Shown here: positions 10,877 to 23,080 of the stretch, one piece after another | How positions within the stretch are numbered: the first letter of the stretch is position 1 | Layout of the letters: the number at the start of each line of letters is the position of its first letter | Assembly (NCBI GenBank): GCA_014904985.1 | Contig: MU128956.1 | Location: 124,001 to 188,000, forward strand | DNA from: Hydnum rufescens UP504 | Lineage: Eukaryota > Basidiomycota > Agaricomycetes > Cantharellales > Hydnaceae | Length of the DNA stretch: 64,000 bases | Direction of reading: 5' to 3' | Notes under the pieces: model-generated | Database searches by the model: none | What the model was told of the DNA's origin: nothing | The model's input: the letters and a program-made list of their open reading frames with translations, nothing else | Translations under genes and position numbers: made by a program

Positions 10877-13150
10877 GTGTCGAAAACCATGAACTGCACT
10901 GCGAGATCTGTGGGGCTAGACACATATCCACAAGTGATACTAATCATTGAAATTGTCAGTAAGTACACCAGTCACACAGTAATGATCAAACATGCATGCA
11001 GCCTCTTTGCCCAGATCCTTAGAGATTTTCTTCCATTCTTCAGAGTGAGTGGGCTTGTCCTTCCACTGCTGAATCCAGCCAACATGACCCTGATAGATCT
11101 GAGAATATACCATGGCAGAAAGCTTCTGTCCCTTTTGCTCAAGAACTCCAGTCTTCCATGATGATAGAGTCTCATGGATCTGTATACATAGCATTGGTTT
11201 GAACAGTACAGCATAGGACTGAAGTGAGCTCACAATAGTAAGGGCAAATGCCACTGTCTCAATTGGCATCTCAATGAAATTTGGCATGATGTTGGATGCA
11301 AAAACCTTTACATCATTGGTCTCAAAGAATGTCCTTATAATTGATGCAATTGCAGGGTGGTGTAATCCATTCCAATGAGGCTATACTTTCAAAATCAGCA
11401 ATCAAATATAAATTTTTGACCGAGGTAGACTTACTGTGTTGGGATGCCCCATAAAAAATTCATACCTGTAGCATTGAAATTCAAGGGCAGCTTCAACAAT
11501 TCCCTTAGCTGTATTTTGGTCCTTTCCAAAGAAGTTGTAGAGGAGAGGGACAATGATCTGTGCTCTTTGCTTGAACTGCGATTGGAAGCCAGAAGCCTCA
11601 TGAATGATCTAGAATAGAAAACCATTAGGCAGAGATAACAGCATACATTAAGGTGCAAACACTTTTGTAGAAGCACTCATCAACCTCAAATAGATCAACC
11701 CCTTCCTCATGACATGTGGAGTACACACTTTCGAGAATTTGACGATGTGCATCCACTTCATTTGGGAACATGTTCTGTTTCAGCAGATGAATGTGGAAAT
11801 CATGGAGGGCTGCAGAGACTGCAAGTGCAAAGCTGGGCTGGGTATTTGAGCACTTAAGATCTTTCAGAGGGAGCCACAACAGTTTGACTTTCTTCATGTT
11901 CAGCATGGACATGGCCTCGGCACTACTATCATCATCACTACGATAGTCACTACTACCCCTGGAAGATACCACTGACAGTGGGACATTTCAAGAGTGCACT
12001 AGAGTAGATACCCTTTTTGACCCCTTGAATGAATGGGACTCATAAGTTATGGGTGGCACTCATCTGGTGAAAGAATAATGAGAGACCCACCAGATTTCCC
12101 AGAATAGTGGGCATGGTATTTTCAGTCAGGCAGGGGGATGCTGACAACCTATTGGTATGGATTCCTGGATGCAAAAGTGAGACTACTTTGGCTGGTACTG
12201 GGGTTCCTTCAAGATGGCCCAGCTGGCTCAAAGTGTGAGAAGATTCCATATTAATCAATAGGATCCTATGCTTACAGTTTGAAGTCTCTTTTCAGCACTC
12301 CGGAGCACAAGTGACTGATCTTTTTCTCCTAGATCCACCACAGCAAAGGCTCTCTTTAAGGGCATACCATTAACTACAGGAGTACCTGGTGCTGATGATG
12401 TAGCTAGTTCCATATCGGATACCTCATCATCAAAGAAGTTTCTGATTTCCTGTGGAATAACAAATGGTGGGGTAAGCATAAGATCCTTTCCCATAAAGGC
12501 CATGTACACTGGAACCATGGGCTGAGTCACTTTTCAAGACTGTTGGTTGTGCAACTGCACACCATTGCTTATGTAATTCATCTTCCATCGCACATTGTGC
12601 AGCAATTTTGGCATCCTTGTCAGCATAGGACTTCTCTTGTTCTTGAAGTGAGTCATGGGCCACACTGCCACCAATTGACCTGCCAGATGAGACATCTGTG
12701 ATATTGATGGAATATTTTGGGAATGGTGTTGGCATCCATGCAGGGCTGGGGTGACATACCACTCTGGTCCTCATTCAATTGTTGGATTGTTTTGTAGGCT
12801 TCACTACCCTCCCTGTTGTGCTACTGAGTGGTAGAGTCAGCAAAAGTATGAGATCAAAAAAAAAGAAAAAAAAAAAGATAAAAGAAACTGCACCTGCCTG
12901 GAATTGTATTGATATGAGCATTTGAGAGACTGACCAGAGTACCATCACTTGTCAGGTCAGCTTGGGGGCTTCAGTGGCTTTGCGAGCTTGATTAGCACAT
13001 CTGGTTACTGCAGCCTTCTTACCTGCTTCAGTGTGCTTTACCCTCACAGTCACACTGATGGCTTTGGGATGATTGACTCAGCCCTATTGTCTGGATCAGC
13101 AGGCTTCCCAATTTTAGCTCCTGTCTTTGAGTGTGTTCCCATCATTGGAA
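10877..13150 (-). pseudogene. DUF6532-like protein, decayed
   Basis: The minus strand holds a string of fragments in the expected order. Near 13150-12960 there is a basic N-terminus (MGTHSKTGAKIGKPADPDNRA..., then KKAAVTRCANQARKATEAP). Around 12770-12240 are low-complexity linkers. From 11972 comes a conserved block with LESVYSTCHEEGVDLFEVDE and FYKSVCTLMYAVI, then QSQFKQRAQIIVPLLYNFFGKD and YRYEFFMGHP. At 11287 MPNFIEMPIETVAFALTIV leads to the helical C-terminus. I recall this order from the Agaricomycete DUF6532 family, function unknown; that naming is from memory. Frames change at introns and also at apparent breaks. It faces away from the transposase across a 100-bp gap, suggesting a shared promoter. 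Confidence 0.5.
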
Positions 13151-13255
13151 CTTGAGAAAAGTTGGGGAGATGAAAGTTGATCACAACTCAACAAAGTTTG
13201 AAATTTTCACATAATAACAAAGCCAAACTCAGCACACCAAAGTCCTTTTTTTTTA

Positions 13256-16200
13256 ATGCCAAAATCTAAGGCAAGCAGGGTACTGGCATGCAAACCATGC
13301 CCATTCTGTGGAACTCCAGTCAGTGCATTAGGGGGGGGTGTCTCAAACTGCATCACTCGCACTGCCTCATGTTGCCAACAACTCCATGTGAGTACAAAAA
13401 GTGTGAGCTGGAATACAGTCTCCTCTGCGCAACCAAGCAGTGAAGGTCATATTGAAAGCACCTGCCCTGCTGTGGACACTAGTTTTGGACACAGCAGCCC
13501 TGAAATACATGGCAGTGAGCTCGACACCAACCCCTCTGACTCCAATTGATATGGAACACCCACCTCTCAGCTTGGGGCCAGTGTCAGTGAGGGTGTGCCC
13601 TCCAGTGGGTTCATCATTCATGAAAACAATGATGCCAGAGATGTCTTCCAGCAACCCCAAGCCACCCATTTTGAGCAACTCCACACTGACACAAACTCTG
13701 GGACTCCGTTGGTACCATGGACAAGTGAAGAGGAATGGGAATTGGCTGAATGGTTGATGTCAGCACATATTTCGCAAGCAATGATCAATTGGTTCTTGAA
13801 GTTGGCCTGGGTATGTCCTAAAAGTGATGACATCAGTAAGATTTTCTCACTGATTACATAGGTTCGCAAACACAGTGATCCCTTGAGCTTCTCATCAGCA
13901 AAAGAACTGCATGCGAAGGTCTGGACTATGCCAGGCAGTCTGCCATGACTCTCCACTGAGATTACACTCAAGGATGCTCCAAATGAGCCCCAACTGCTCT
14001 GCTATCATAATGTACCTGAATGCATCTCATTCCTGTTCCAAAATCTGTTGTTCAAAGATTCCATGGACTTTTCTCCAAAATCAGTGTATGAATCTGATGG
14101 TAAAACTCAGGTGTATCATGAAATGGCATCAGCAGAAGGTTGGCATGCAGAGCAGGTATGTCACTTAACTGTGTGGCACTTGCAGATTGAATTTACTTTG
14201 GAATTATAATAGGCAAAGCAACCAAAAGGAGCCACATTGCAGGCGGTTGTGATTGTGTTGGACAAGACTCACCTTACAAATTATTCCAGTGATAAATCAA
14301 TGCATGCTGTCTATATCACACTCAGTAATATTCATGATAATGTTCAGCGGAAGCCAAGCTGTGGTGCATGGATGTTACTTGCCCAGCTCCCAACTTCAAA
14401 ATTTGCGAATACAGTGTTCAACACATCTGGAACAAAAGTTGAAGCCCAGCAGATGCCTGGAATTCTCAAGCAACAGCTTTTCCACAAGGCTCTAAAGGCC
14501 ATACTGGAGCCATTAGCTGTCTGACATCATGTACTTCACAAAACCATAGGACCAGATGGATACATATGCAATACAGTTCCTATACTTATGGGATAGATCA
14601 CCAATCTAAAAGAGCAACTTGTCATTGCTGGAGTGACACAGTTTGCATGCCCAGTGACAATGGCTACCCATGTGGATCTGGGAAAATGGGTGCACTGTGA
14701 ACCACACACAGGGAAATCAACCCTTGATGCACTTGCCTTGGTACGGTCGAAATATCCATTGGCAACAATGTGGGAATTCGCATGCAAGGTGAAGAAACTA
14801 GGCACAGGATTGTCAGGGTGTGTTGAGCACCCATTCTGGGAGGATCTTGGTGTCAATCCCTGCAATTTCATCTGTCAGGATTTGCTACATGGTTGCCACA
14901 AATCCTTCTGGGACCATCCAGCCAAATGGCTCGCACATGTGATTGGAACCAAGGAACTTGACAATTGCTATATTGCCCAGCCCAAAGCTGGCTTCCGCCA
15001 CTTCAGTCATGGCATATCTAAAATATCACAAGTATCTGGCCAAGAACACTGTGACTTCCAAAAATCAATCTTACTGGTTATCATTGGTGTTGAAGACATT
15101 GACCCTCGAGTTGTACGCATGACATGAGCCTTCCTTGATTTCATCTACATGGCTCAGTATCCAGTCCAATCAGAAGACATGTTACATGAAATGCATATGC
15201 AACTTGATATTATCCACAATAATATCCAAGTTTTCATTGAGATTGGTGCATGGGGTGATATGGACCATCTCAACATCCTGAAGCTCTACAGCCTTCTGCA
15301 CTCTATTGACAATGCATGCTACAATGGTGTATCACTCAATTTCACAACAGAAACAGCTGAGTATCTTCATATTCCAATGTGCAAGGATCTATACAATGCA
15401 AGTAATTGATGTGAGTATGAGGTTCAAATGCTCTGCCTTCTTGACCTGCATGAAAAGGTGCAATTTCGCACTACATCCATGGCATGGGTACAAGAGCAGT
15501 CAAGCAATGACTGTGAGGATCAGGATGACTTGGTCAGTGATGGAGATCATTCAGACTCAGATAGTGAACACACCGGTGCCAATCATGCAAGAACTGATGC
15601 CCCAGCACCAACTCTGGGAAGCCACGCAATGTGACATGCTGGCCATATCTGGATAGCACAGTGAGGACGTGAGCACTAAGCAGCAATTCAATCAATCACC
15701 ACCGACTACGATACACCCGACCTTATATTGGCAATCTGCCACTTTGTTGTGAGTGGTGAGAGTAGTGCATCCACCGGTCATATGTGGTGGGATCACACAA
15801 TTAATTCATTACCCTCAATATTCACCACTCTCAAAATTTGGACATCCTTTCGCATTACTATACCTGGTATCAATGAATTCTATCCTACTGAAATCAAGAC
15901 TATCCATTGCAAACCCAAGGGTGTGACTGCTGCCCAGTTTGATCCCGTTCTAGTAATGGTGTATCCCACCACAGTTGGTATTCACAGTGCATATGCATTC
16001 CATTGATTAGAATACTAATTATCTAAAGATAGCAATAGATTTTATAGGGTTTCAGGTTGCAGAGTTATGTCTTGTTTTCTGACCCCAAAAGGATCCTGAC
16101 AATCCACATGCTGAGTGCCCTCTCTATGCTTATGTATTTTGGTACACCAAAATCCCATCAACACCAGTCAAAGACATCAAATTGTATCGTGTTTCAAAGG

Positions 16201-16391
16201 ATGTCTCTCTCTCCAGAGAGCAACAGATGGGTCTTGTATTGCTGGAGCAGATAACCCAACCATGCCCTCTTGCACCAGTCATTTCAGGACCATGCCCAGC
16301 TGGTCTCACAAAAGAAACATGCTACAACACTTTCAGTTCTTACTATATCAACTGTTTTGCCAGTCATGCTGACTATTGTCATTTACGCTAG
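13256..16391 (+). pseudogene. Plavaka-family transposase, multiple stops
   Basis: The start (13256, MPKSKASRVLACKPCPFCG) shows the Cys-rich zinc-finger-like N-terminus. The nuclease region reads GATLQAVVIVLDKTHLTNYS with the acidic DKT motif, then VDLGKWVHCEP, PCNFICQDLLHGCHKSFWDH with the DxxH motif, GFRHFSHGISKISQVSGQEHCD and AFLDFIYMAQYPV. The C-terminus (15728-16391) includes WTSFRITIPGI, KDIKLYRVSKDV and ETCYNTFSSYYINCFASHADY. In-frame TGA codons before HHVLH (14522) and before AFLDFIY (15125) fit CGA changed to TGA. The acidic motifs persist, but the stops and frame changes make this copy non-functional. Confidence 0.5.
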
Positions 16392-16586
16392 TTCTATGTC
16401 TCACTATTAGATCTGAATATACCACAATAAGCTGAGTGAGCATGAAAACCTCTCCAAACCACCCACACCACACTAGGCATGACTTGAAATCTATTTTCCA
16501 AGGTCCAGATGGTCAGAATGGTTACAACCATACATAATTGGGTCTCTGGTCCTGACCAGTGGAACCAACCAGCGAGTTTGCTGATG

Positions 16587-17340
16587 TGGGTTGCTGTTCC
16601 GGGGTTGTGTTTGGCCTGTGTCCATGTGGTGGTTTGTTGCATTGGGGAAGGGGGCTTGTTTGGCAGGTCTTTACTTTGTGGGTTCTGGTTCAAGTGATCA
16701 CCTGGGATAGAACATAAGATATTAGTTAAAGATTAAAACAAAAACCAGTGCAAAAAGTGCAGCATTTGTTGCACTTTTTGCACCATTGGGTGTACTGAAT
16801 TACTTACCTTACATAGAACCATGCACCTGCCATGGCGGGTGTATGGTTCATACAGCCACTCGTTGGCTGTGTTCTTGCCTACAGTCTTGTTGGTTGTGGT
16901 TTTGTTCATTGTTTTTGCCTTGCATGTGTCTGTTTGGGGTTTGGCCATTTGCATGCCTGTCATTGGGTGGGGTCCCATTTCATGCCCGGGATCAGGCCAT
17001 GATCTAAGAGAATAAATATTAGTTAGTAAAGAGATTTAAAGCAGTGCAAAAAGAGCAGCTTTTGCTGCTCTTTTTGTGCCATTGTATCTATTACAATGGA
17101 AAAACTTACCTTGTATGACCACACACCCACTGCCATGGGTGTGTGGTTGTTGGCTTGCCTGTTCAGTGTGTGGCTGCGTAGTTTTGGAGACATGAACACA
17201 ATGCTGGCAATTGCCAGAACCCAAAAAGCGCCCAAGTGCCAGTGCCACAAGGACAGTATGAATAATAGAAAGTACTATTTTTGGAAAGAAAAACTAAAAG
17301 AAGATGGTAATAACTAGGAGCCAAATTATCCAATGAATAA
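16587..17340 (-). mobile_element. Hairpin exon-intron array, right portion (two A/B units) with 5' region
   Basis: Continues the array interrupted at 10617. B at about 16747-16782 and 17044-17079, A at 16816-16847 and 17118-17147. The 16747 B stem reads AAAGTGCA against TGCACTTT, where most copies have AAAGAGCA and TGCTCTTT: both arms changed together. The segment 17150-17340 resembles the inner flanks of the large element's centre (22340-22560, and 22930-23075 in reverse), including GCTGGCAATTGCC. It is therefore probably the start region of a minus-strand transcript. Confidence 0.5.
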
Positions 17341-17973
17341 CTCTGAATGTAACAATATTCTCCAATTTTGTTGTGCCTTTCATTCATTTCAGAAGGAACT
17401 TGAATTCCATGCTTTGAAAACCACATGAATGGAATGTTCCTTTACCCTGTACATGAGGCAAACTTGCTGGGTCTTCAAGAGGCCACAGGATTGTATTAAT
17501 TTTATGTCTACCTCAAGCTTGTTTTATGGTGGACATGGAAATTCAACTTGCCCATCTTATTTGGACTTGGATTCCTTCTCAAAGTGTCCTGCTTGCTGTT
17601 AAGGGGGACCTGGCATACTTGTATTATGTAATCCAGGCTAGCCCTTGATTCCAAGTCATGGATTGGTTACATAATCAGGGGCAAATGTGGTACTCTTAAG
17701 GAGTATCTTGCAAATTTCTCCATCGTTGTTGATCGGATCGACTCACAAGTACATTGTACAGAAAGCCATGATTAATACCTATCTATTCATACTTATTATG
17801 TGTTTATCTGATCAAAAATGAAGTGTCCACAACAAATTTACTTCAAATTACACTGATCTTAAGAAGTATTTCTCATCATTTGTAGCCATTTTTAATCCAA
17901 ACCACTCGAGAATACAATGCCCTGAAATCTGTGATTCACATCTATTGAATAACACCAAATACATGACGAACGG
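17341..17973. mobile_element. Left part of an older LTR-like copy, interrupted at 17973
   Basis: Matches, with strong divergence, the inner part of the solo LTR that interrupts it: CTTAAGGAGTAT, TCTCC..GTTGATCGGATCGACTC and AGAAAGC.ATGATTAATACCT occur in the same order. The alignment continues on the other side of the insertion at 19332. The outer left boundary is not clear. Confidence 0.5.
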
Positions 17974-19331
17974 TGTTGGAGGGATAAAATCCCATTACAT
18001 ACATACCTCATCCGGGCCCAATTACCTCCTCAAATGAATCCATATTCTTACATTTCTCTCGTATCCACACTCGTTATTCCTCTGGCCATCAAATAGCATG
18101 GATTCACATCCCAGGACCTGTGGTCCTTTTTACTTTTCCTCCACCCTATATATGAGACAATTATTTGTCTGTCCTTGGCACTTCAACAGGCCATCAAATT
18201 TGTACTTATCTCCAAACCAGTTCAACCAGGCTATAGCAATTCAACTTGCTTACTTTCATCCATCTATTGTATCACCATCAGCATATCCAATTGCCTCAAG
18301 GGCGGTATTTGACCTTGTATTACATAACATGACTCCCACTTTGACTTGCGGACTTGTCACATGTTGAATAGGGGCTATTCCAATACTCTCAAGGAGTATT
18401 TCGCGAATATCTCCACCAATTTCGATCGGATCGACTCGGCAAGACAGCGCCCAGAAAGCTACGATTAATACCTGTCTAACGGTACCACACACACGTTTGT
18501 CGGATGAGAACTGCATCCTGCAGGTTGACTTTACCTCATGTTCCACACTATTCTTCAGTATTTCGCGAATAAATCCATCAGTTTTGATCCGATTCGTTCG
18601 AAACAATCACCCCTGGAAAGACGCTGAAAATACGCATCGAACAGTACCAAGGGAAAAACGAGCGGATAAGAACTCGGCGTTCTGTAATCTAGTCTCCCCA
18701 TGGCTCATTTCACTTTTACCTCCGCTTTTCTGATTACTAAAGGCAATTATGGTTCCGGCACTCTATGTCCGATGGAGGGTACATCTAGGGCGACCAGTTC
18801 CACCTTTCCCCAAGGGATTTTGTTCAGTAGGAGAGGAGGAATACCTTGGTTAAGCCATATTCCCCTATTCTGACTTGTTAATTGAATATCTCCTTCAGTT
18901 TTGAAGCTTTTGACTTGATTTCTTTTTCATCATTTTCGCCTTAATCCCACCTTTCCGCCGGTTACCATAGCATTTTTCTGTGATGTATATTAAGTGCAGG
19001 AGATGCGAATTTCTATCGTCTTTCCCCCCATCCCCAGTTGAAAAGCTAGTTGAACTGCTGCTGGTGTCAGGGTAAATTCCAAAACTCAACCCCCACTAAT
19101 CACACTTTTGATAGGCTCTCAAGAGGAGGACCTAGAGTGTGATTCCCTGATTTAACAACCCCTTCATTTATTGTCTGGATAGGCTCTGTCTATACAGGAC
19201 AATTCTACCCATCCAAAGACCCTTCCTTCCCTTGGACCCTAACGTTCAGATTGGCCCCGTGATCCCCCTTCTTTGTCCTCATTTCCATTTCGCAGACTGT
19301 AGCTGGTTTCTTCCTCAGTTTCCCACTTACA
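17974..19331. mobile_element. Solo LTR, 1358 bp, ACGG duplication
   Basis: Begins TGTTGGAGGG and ends CTTACA, with the 4-bp direct repeat ACGG at 17970-17973 and 19332-19335. A second copy with its own duplication lies at 38761-40115. No gag or pol coding is present. A TATA-like TATATATGAG occurs near 18149. TG...CA ends and a 4-bp duplication fit an LTR retrotransposon; which superfamily is not certain. It is inserted into an older relative. Confidence 0.5.
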
Positions 19332-19959
19332 ACGGATAAGAATTGAGGCTCCTGGAACAATTTTACCACCAGATTCATACCTCTTAAGGAGTATTTCATG
19401 AATTTCTCCGTCAGTGTTTATTGGATCAACTTGAAACTACAACGCCCAGAACTGTATTGAAAATACCTATCTAAGAATACTAAGATAGTCCCGAAAGATG
19501 AAGATCTTGGTGTTCTAGACTTAGGTTTCCCCATGTCTCAGAGGGAATTTGCTTCCTCTCCCAAGTTTGAAATATCAGATATTACCCGGAAATCCCAAGT
19601 CTGGACACCAATGCTTAGGACAATTTATTCCACCATTCCTTAAGGGAATTGTTCCATTGGATACAGTGGGAAAGCTTGATTTCATCCAATCCCCCCTATC
19701 CAACTTAAAAATGGAATATCTCAGTCAGTTTTGAAGCTTTTGACTTGATTCCTTTTTCTGTCTATTTCCCCTAACCTTATTCTTCCATCAGATACTTCGT
19801 CCCATGACCATATTGTGTATTAAGCGAATAGTGCTCAGAATTGAATAGTCTTCCTCCTCCCCAGTTTGAAGCATTGAAGTATTGCTACTGGCTCTCAGGG
19901 TGAATTCTACTTGACTAGCTTGACTTTGCTGCACTTTGGTCAAGGCCTAAAGACTAGGA
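19332..19959. mobile_element. Right part of the older LTR-like copy
   Basis: Continues the diverged relative of the solo LTR: GGATAAGAATTG, then a CTCCGTCAGTGTTTATTGGATC module, AATATCTCAGTCAGTTTTGAAGC and a tail like the solo LTR near 19000-19080. It is cut by the 5.3 kb hairpin element at its 8-bp target CCTTACAG (19960-19967). Confidence 0.5.
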
Positions 19960-19967
19960 CCTTACAG

Positions 19968-20080
19968 CAACCTGGTCAGCCACAAATATACATCTAGTTA
20001 GATACAATGAGCCTTGTGTTTAAATAGTCTAACTAGATGTTTTTAGGCTGGGGCCCCTGGGGCTGGCTAACATTATTTGC
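19968..20080 (+). repeat. Left terminal inverted repeat of the hairpin element
   Basis: Order of blocks: CAACCTGGTCAGCCAC, ATCTAGTTAGATAC, GAGCCTTG, GTCTAACTAGATGTTTTT, GGGGCCCCTGGGG. The same order in reverse occurs at 25190-25292, and with changes at 28202 (reverse), 31468 and 33063. Confidence 0.5.
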
Positions 20081-20379
20081 GTGATTCAGGCAGGGGCCCC
20101 AGGGGCCCCTGCCTCTCACCTTAGACTGGGACTTAGAGATTCTCAGACAACAGTGGGCTACACAGGCTTATTGGGGATAATCACCATTATGTATTATGAT
20201 GCAGCAGGCCATATGGGCTTATCAGGGGTAGTTCCATTTATAATTATTTATTTATTATCACTATATTATACATGGGTGGGGTTTCATTCAGTGGCCCCAT
20301 TATTTTATTTATTGATTTATTTAAAAATTCAATTAATATACCACACAAATCAAAAAGAAAAAACAGTACTACTTGTAGC

Positions 20380-22335
20380 ACCACACCCCCACTTGGGCAG
20401 GTGTGTGGTACTGTCCATACAAATCAAAAAGAAGAAAAAAGTACTACTTAGTAGCACCACACACACACTTGGGTGGGTGTGTGGTACCATCCCTCAAAAT
20501 TTAAAAAAAAAAAAGGATTGAGTAGCACCACACACCCACTAGGGTGGGTGTGTGGTATGGGGGGCTGGGCTTGGCGATTCACTGTTGGGTGGGTCGTTGG
20601 GATGAGTTGCAGGTCACAGGTCGCAGCTTGTCGTTTCGGCGGCTTCAATTTGGATCCTAAAATAATAGCATACATTAGTAAAAAAAACATTGAAGTGATG
20701 CAAAGGAGCAGCTTGGGCTGCTCCTTTTGTGTTGCTGTACATATAGAAATCTGAAAAAAAACCTACACACCCACCAAAGTGGGTGTGTGGTCCTGATTTT
20801 GTGCCCTGGTTGCATGCTTTGTACTTGGTTTTGCATATGGGGGGGTGTCCATTGGGGTGGGTCATAGTTTTGGGAGCCTTGATTTGATTCCTAGAATGAT
20901 AGTGTATGTTAGTAAAAAATCTTCCAAGTGATGCAAAAGGAGCAGCTTGTGCTGCTCCTTTTGCATTGCTGTATGCATAGACATAAATAAAAAAACCTTG
21001 TAGTACCACACACCCACTGAAGTGGGTGTGTGGTACTCATTTGTACCATGGCAGTGCATTTGGTTTTGCATACGGGGGCTGGTTGTCATTTGGGCGAGTG
21101 GTTTGTTTGGCAGGTTTCCATTCTCGTGTGTTTTTTCAGCAGGCATCACGGGTCTTGATTGGAGGTTGGTTGGTTGGGTTGTAGGACCAGAGAAAACCTA
21201 GGAATAAATAATGGGTTAGTAAAAGAGAAGAAAAAAACAAAAGCCACACAAAAGGAGCAGCATACACTGCTCCTTTTGTGTGATTGTACTTACCCTGAAT
21301 TACCACACACCTGCTTCGGTGGGTGTGTGGTTCATCTGGGGTCCTGTGGCATTGTGTCATCTGTTCCCATTCCCAGGTTTTGTTTGGCAGGTTGTGTTGT
21401 CATTTCTGAGTGGGGGGGTTTGTTTGGCCAGCTCAGGCAAAAACCTAGAATAATATGATAAATGAAGTGTTAGTTAAAAATTAAAATGAAAAATGAATGC
21501 AAAAAGAGCAGCCCTTGCTGCTCTTTTTGCATCATTGGGGGGTGTACTACATCACTTACCTTTTGTAGAACCACACCTGCTATCGCGGGTGTGTGGTTTG
21601 TGTGGTTCGGTGTCCCTTATTTGATGCCTCGCCATTCACGGGCTTCGCTTTGTGAGCAGGTGATCACTCAAGGGAGGGGGAGGTTGCTTCATGGGCCTTC
21701 ATTTGTGGTGGCGATAGCCTAGAAGACTGCATTATTAGTCAAAAAATTAAAACCAGTGCAAAAAGAGCAGCAGGTGCTGCTCTTTTTGCGCTGTTGTGGG
21801 TACCCAATGTTACTCACCTTGTATAGAACCACACACCTGCCATAGTGGGTGTGTGGTTCTACAGGTTTGGGGTCAGCTTGTGTCTTCATTTGGCCTGTTG
21901 TCATTCATTGGTTTCATTTTGGGGGCCAGCCATCATTTTGGGGGTGATTCATTTCACTGATCTTCATTTGTGGCAGCCTAGAATAAAAGATGTATTAGTT
22001 AAATAATAATAACTGGTGCAAAAAGAGCAGCACTTGCTGCTCTTTTTGCACCATTGGGGGTGCACAAGGTAACTTACATTATATAGAACCACACACCTGC
22101 TTCAGTGGGTGTGTGGTTCCTGGGGCCTCCCATTGGGCAGTCTGTTGCTGGTTCTGGTTTGGCTCTTGCCATTCAGGTTCTCATCATGTGGCGACTAAAT
22201 AATAAAAGCTACATTAGTATAAGACTTCAAAACAGCACAAAAGAGTAGCTTTTGCTACTCTTTTTGTGCCCTTGTATCTACTGAAACAAAAACTCACCTT
22301 AGGACCACACACCTGCAGCAGCAGGTGTGTGGTCA
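20380..22335 (-). ncRNA. Minus-strand hairpin exon-intron array (left arm)
   Basis: Putative multi-exon non-coding transcript reading leftward. B palindromes lie near 20698, 20932, 21243, 21499, 21757, 22018 and 22236. A palindromes lie near 20760, 21003, 21302, 21570, 21828, 22088 and 22303, plus three closely packed A copies at about 20390, 20455 and 20526. On the minus strand each A is followed within about 15 nt by a donor (for example CTATACAAGGTGAGT at about 21815 and TAATGTAAGT at about 22075). Then come B, a TTAACTAATAC-type branch point and TTCTAG. Introns come out near 95-115 nt. Expression is inference; the signals are read directly. Confidence 0.5.
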
Positions 22336-23080
22336 TGTCTGTGCCTTTCTGGGCCGTTTGTTGGGTGTGGCTGTGTAGTTGCACAATTCAATGCTGGCAA
22401 TTGCCGGTCATTAAAAAGCACCCAAGTGTAGTGCTATGAGCAGAATACATATTAATAACAAGTATATAGACATAGAGTCAATACTATATAATACATATTT
22501 GTCCAAAAAACCAAAGATGATGATGATAATGAGTCAGAGCTCAAATAAGGCACAATATGCCTAATTGCAGAGTGGATTGAGCCACTTCTATGGGTCATAA
22601 TTGACCCAAATATAGATATAATGATGGTATATGTGAATCCCTACATGGGCGACCAGGTATATTGGACGATTCTGGTGTTTTTCAATTTTTCACACCTTCA
22701 ATTCCCTAAATAGGGAATTGAAGGCGTGAGAAATTGAAAAATGGAGGGAGCACCTGAAATAATTAATCGCCCATGTAGGGTACATATATCCCACCAATAT
22801 ATTTAAATTTGAGCCAATTCTGAACCATAGAAATCGCCCAATCCACTTTGCAATGTTCATGCCTTAGTGAACTCTGACTCATTGTCATGGTCTCTTTATT
22901 TCCTTTCAATAAATACTAATTATATGGTATCTATTTTACATTTAGTCACTTGCTACTAATTCATACTGTAGTCATGGCGCTGGACACTTGGGTGCATTTT
23001 GGATGGCAGCAATTGCTGGTGTTGAGTTGTGTTTCTTTCTTGCAACCACCACCTAACAGGGAAACCACCCAAAGAAGGAA
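22336..23080. promoter_or_regulatory. Central palindrome and probable divergent start region
   Basis: A near-perfect inverted repeat centred at about 22710 (TTCAATTCCCTA against TAGGGAATTGAA, with CAATTTTTCACACC outside) sits at the mirror axis of the array. Further out the arms still match: GGCGACCAGG..ATATTGG against CCAATATA..CGCCC, GAGTCAGAG against CTCTGACTC, and GGCAATTGCC-type blocks at about 22400 and 23008. Splice-signal polarity points away from this centre on both sides, so transcription starting here in both directions is the simplest reading. Confidence 0.5.

Larger units (their letters stand above)
10618..16586. mobile_element. Plavaka-type (CACTA-like) DNA transposon, decayed
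   Basis: Bounded by short inverted ends: CATCAGCAAACTTGCTGG at 10618 and its imperfect complement ending GCTGATG at 16586. Removing this segment restores a continuous exon of the hairpin array between its third and fourth units, which fixes the boundaries well. TG occurs on both sides (10616-10617, 16587-16588), possibly a 2-bp duplication but weak. Inside are a plus-strand Plavaka transposase relic and a divergent minus-strand DUF6532-like gene. Confidence 0.5.

Noticed and set aside
10618..16586. Classical CACTA ends with a 3-bp duplication
   Set aside because: The ends read CATCAGC, not CACTA, and the flanks share only TG; the Plavaka call rests on protein motifs and restoration of the split exon.
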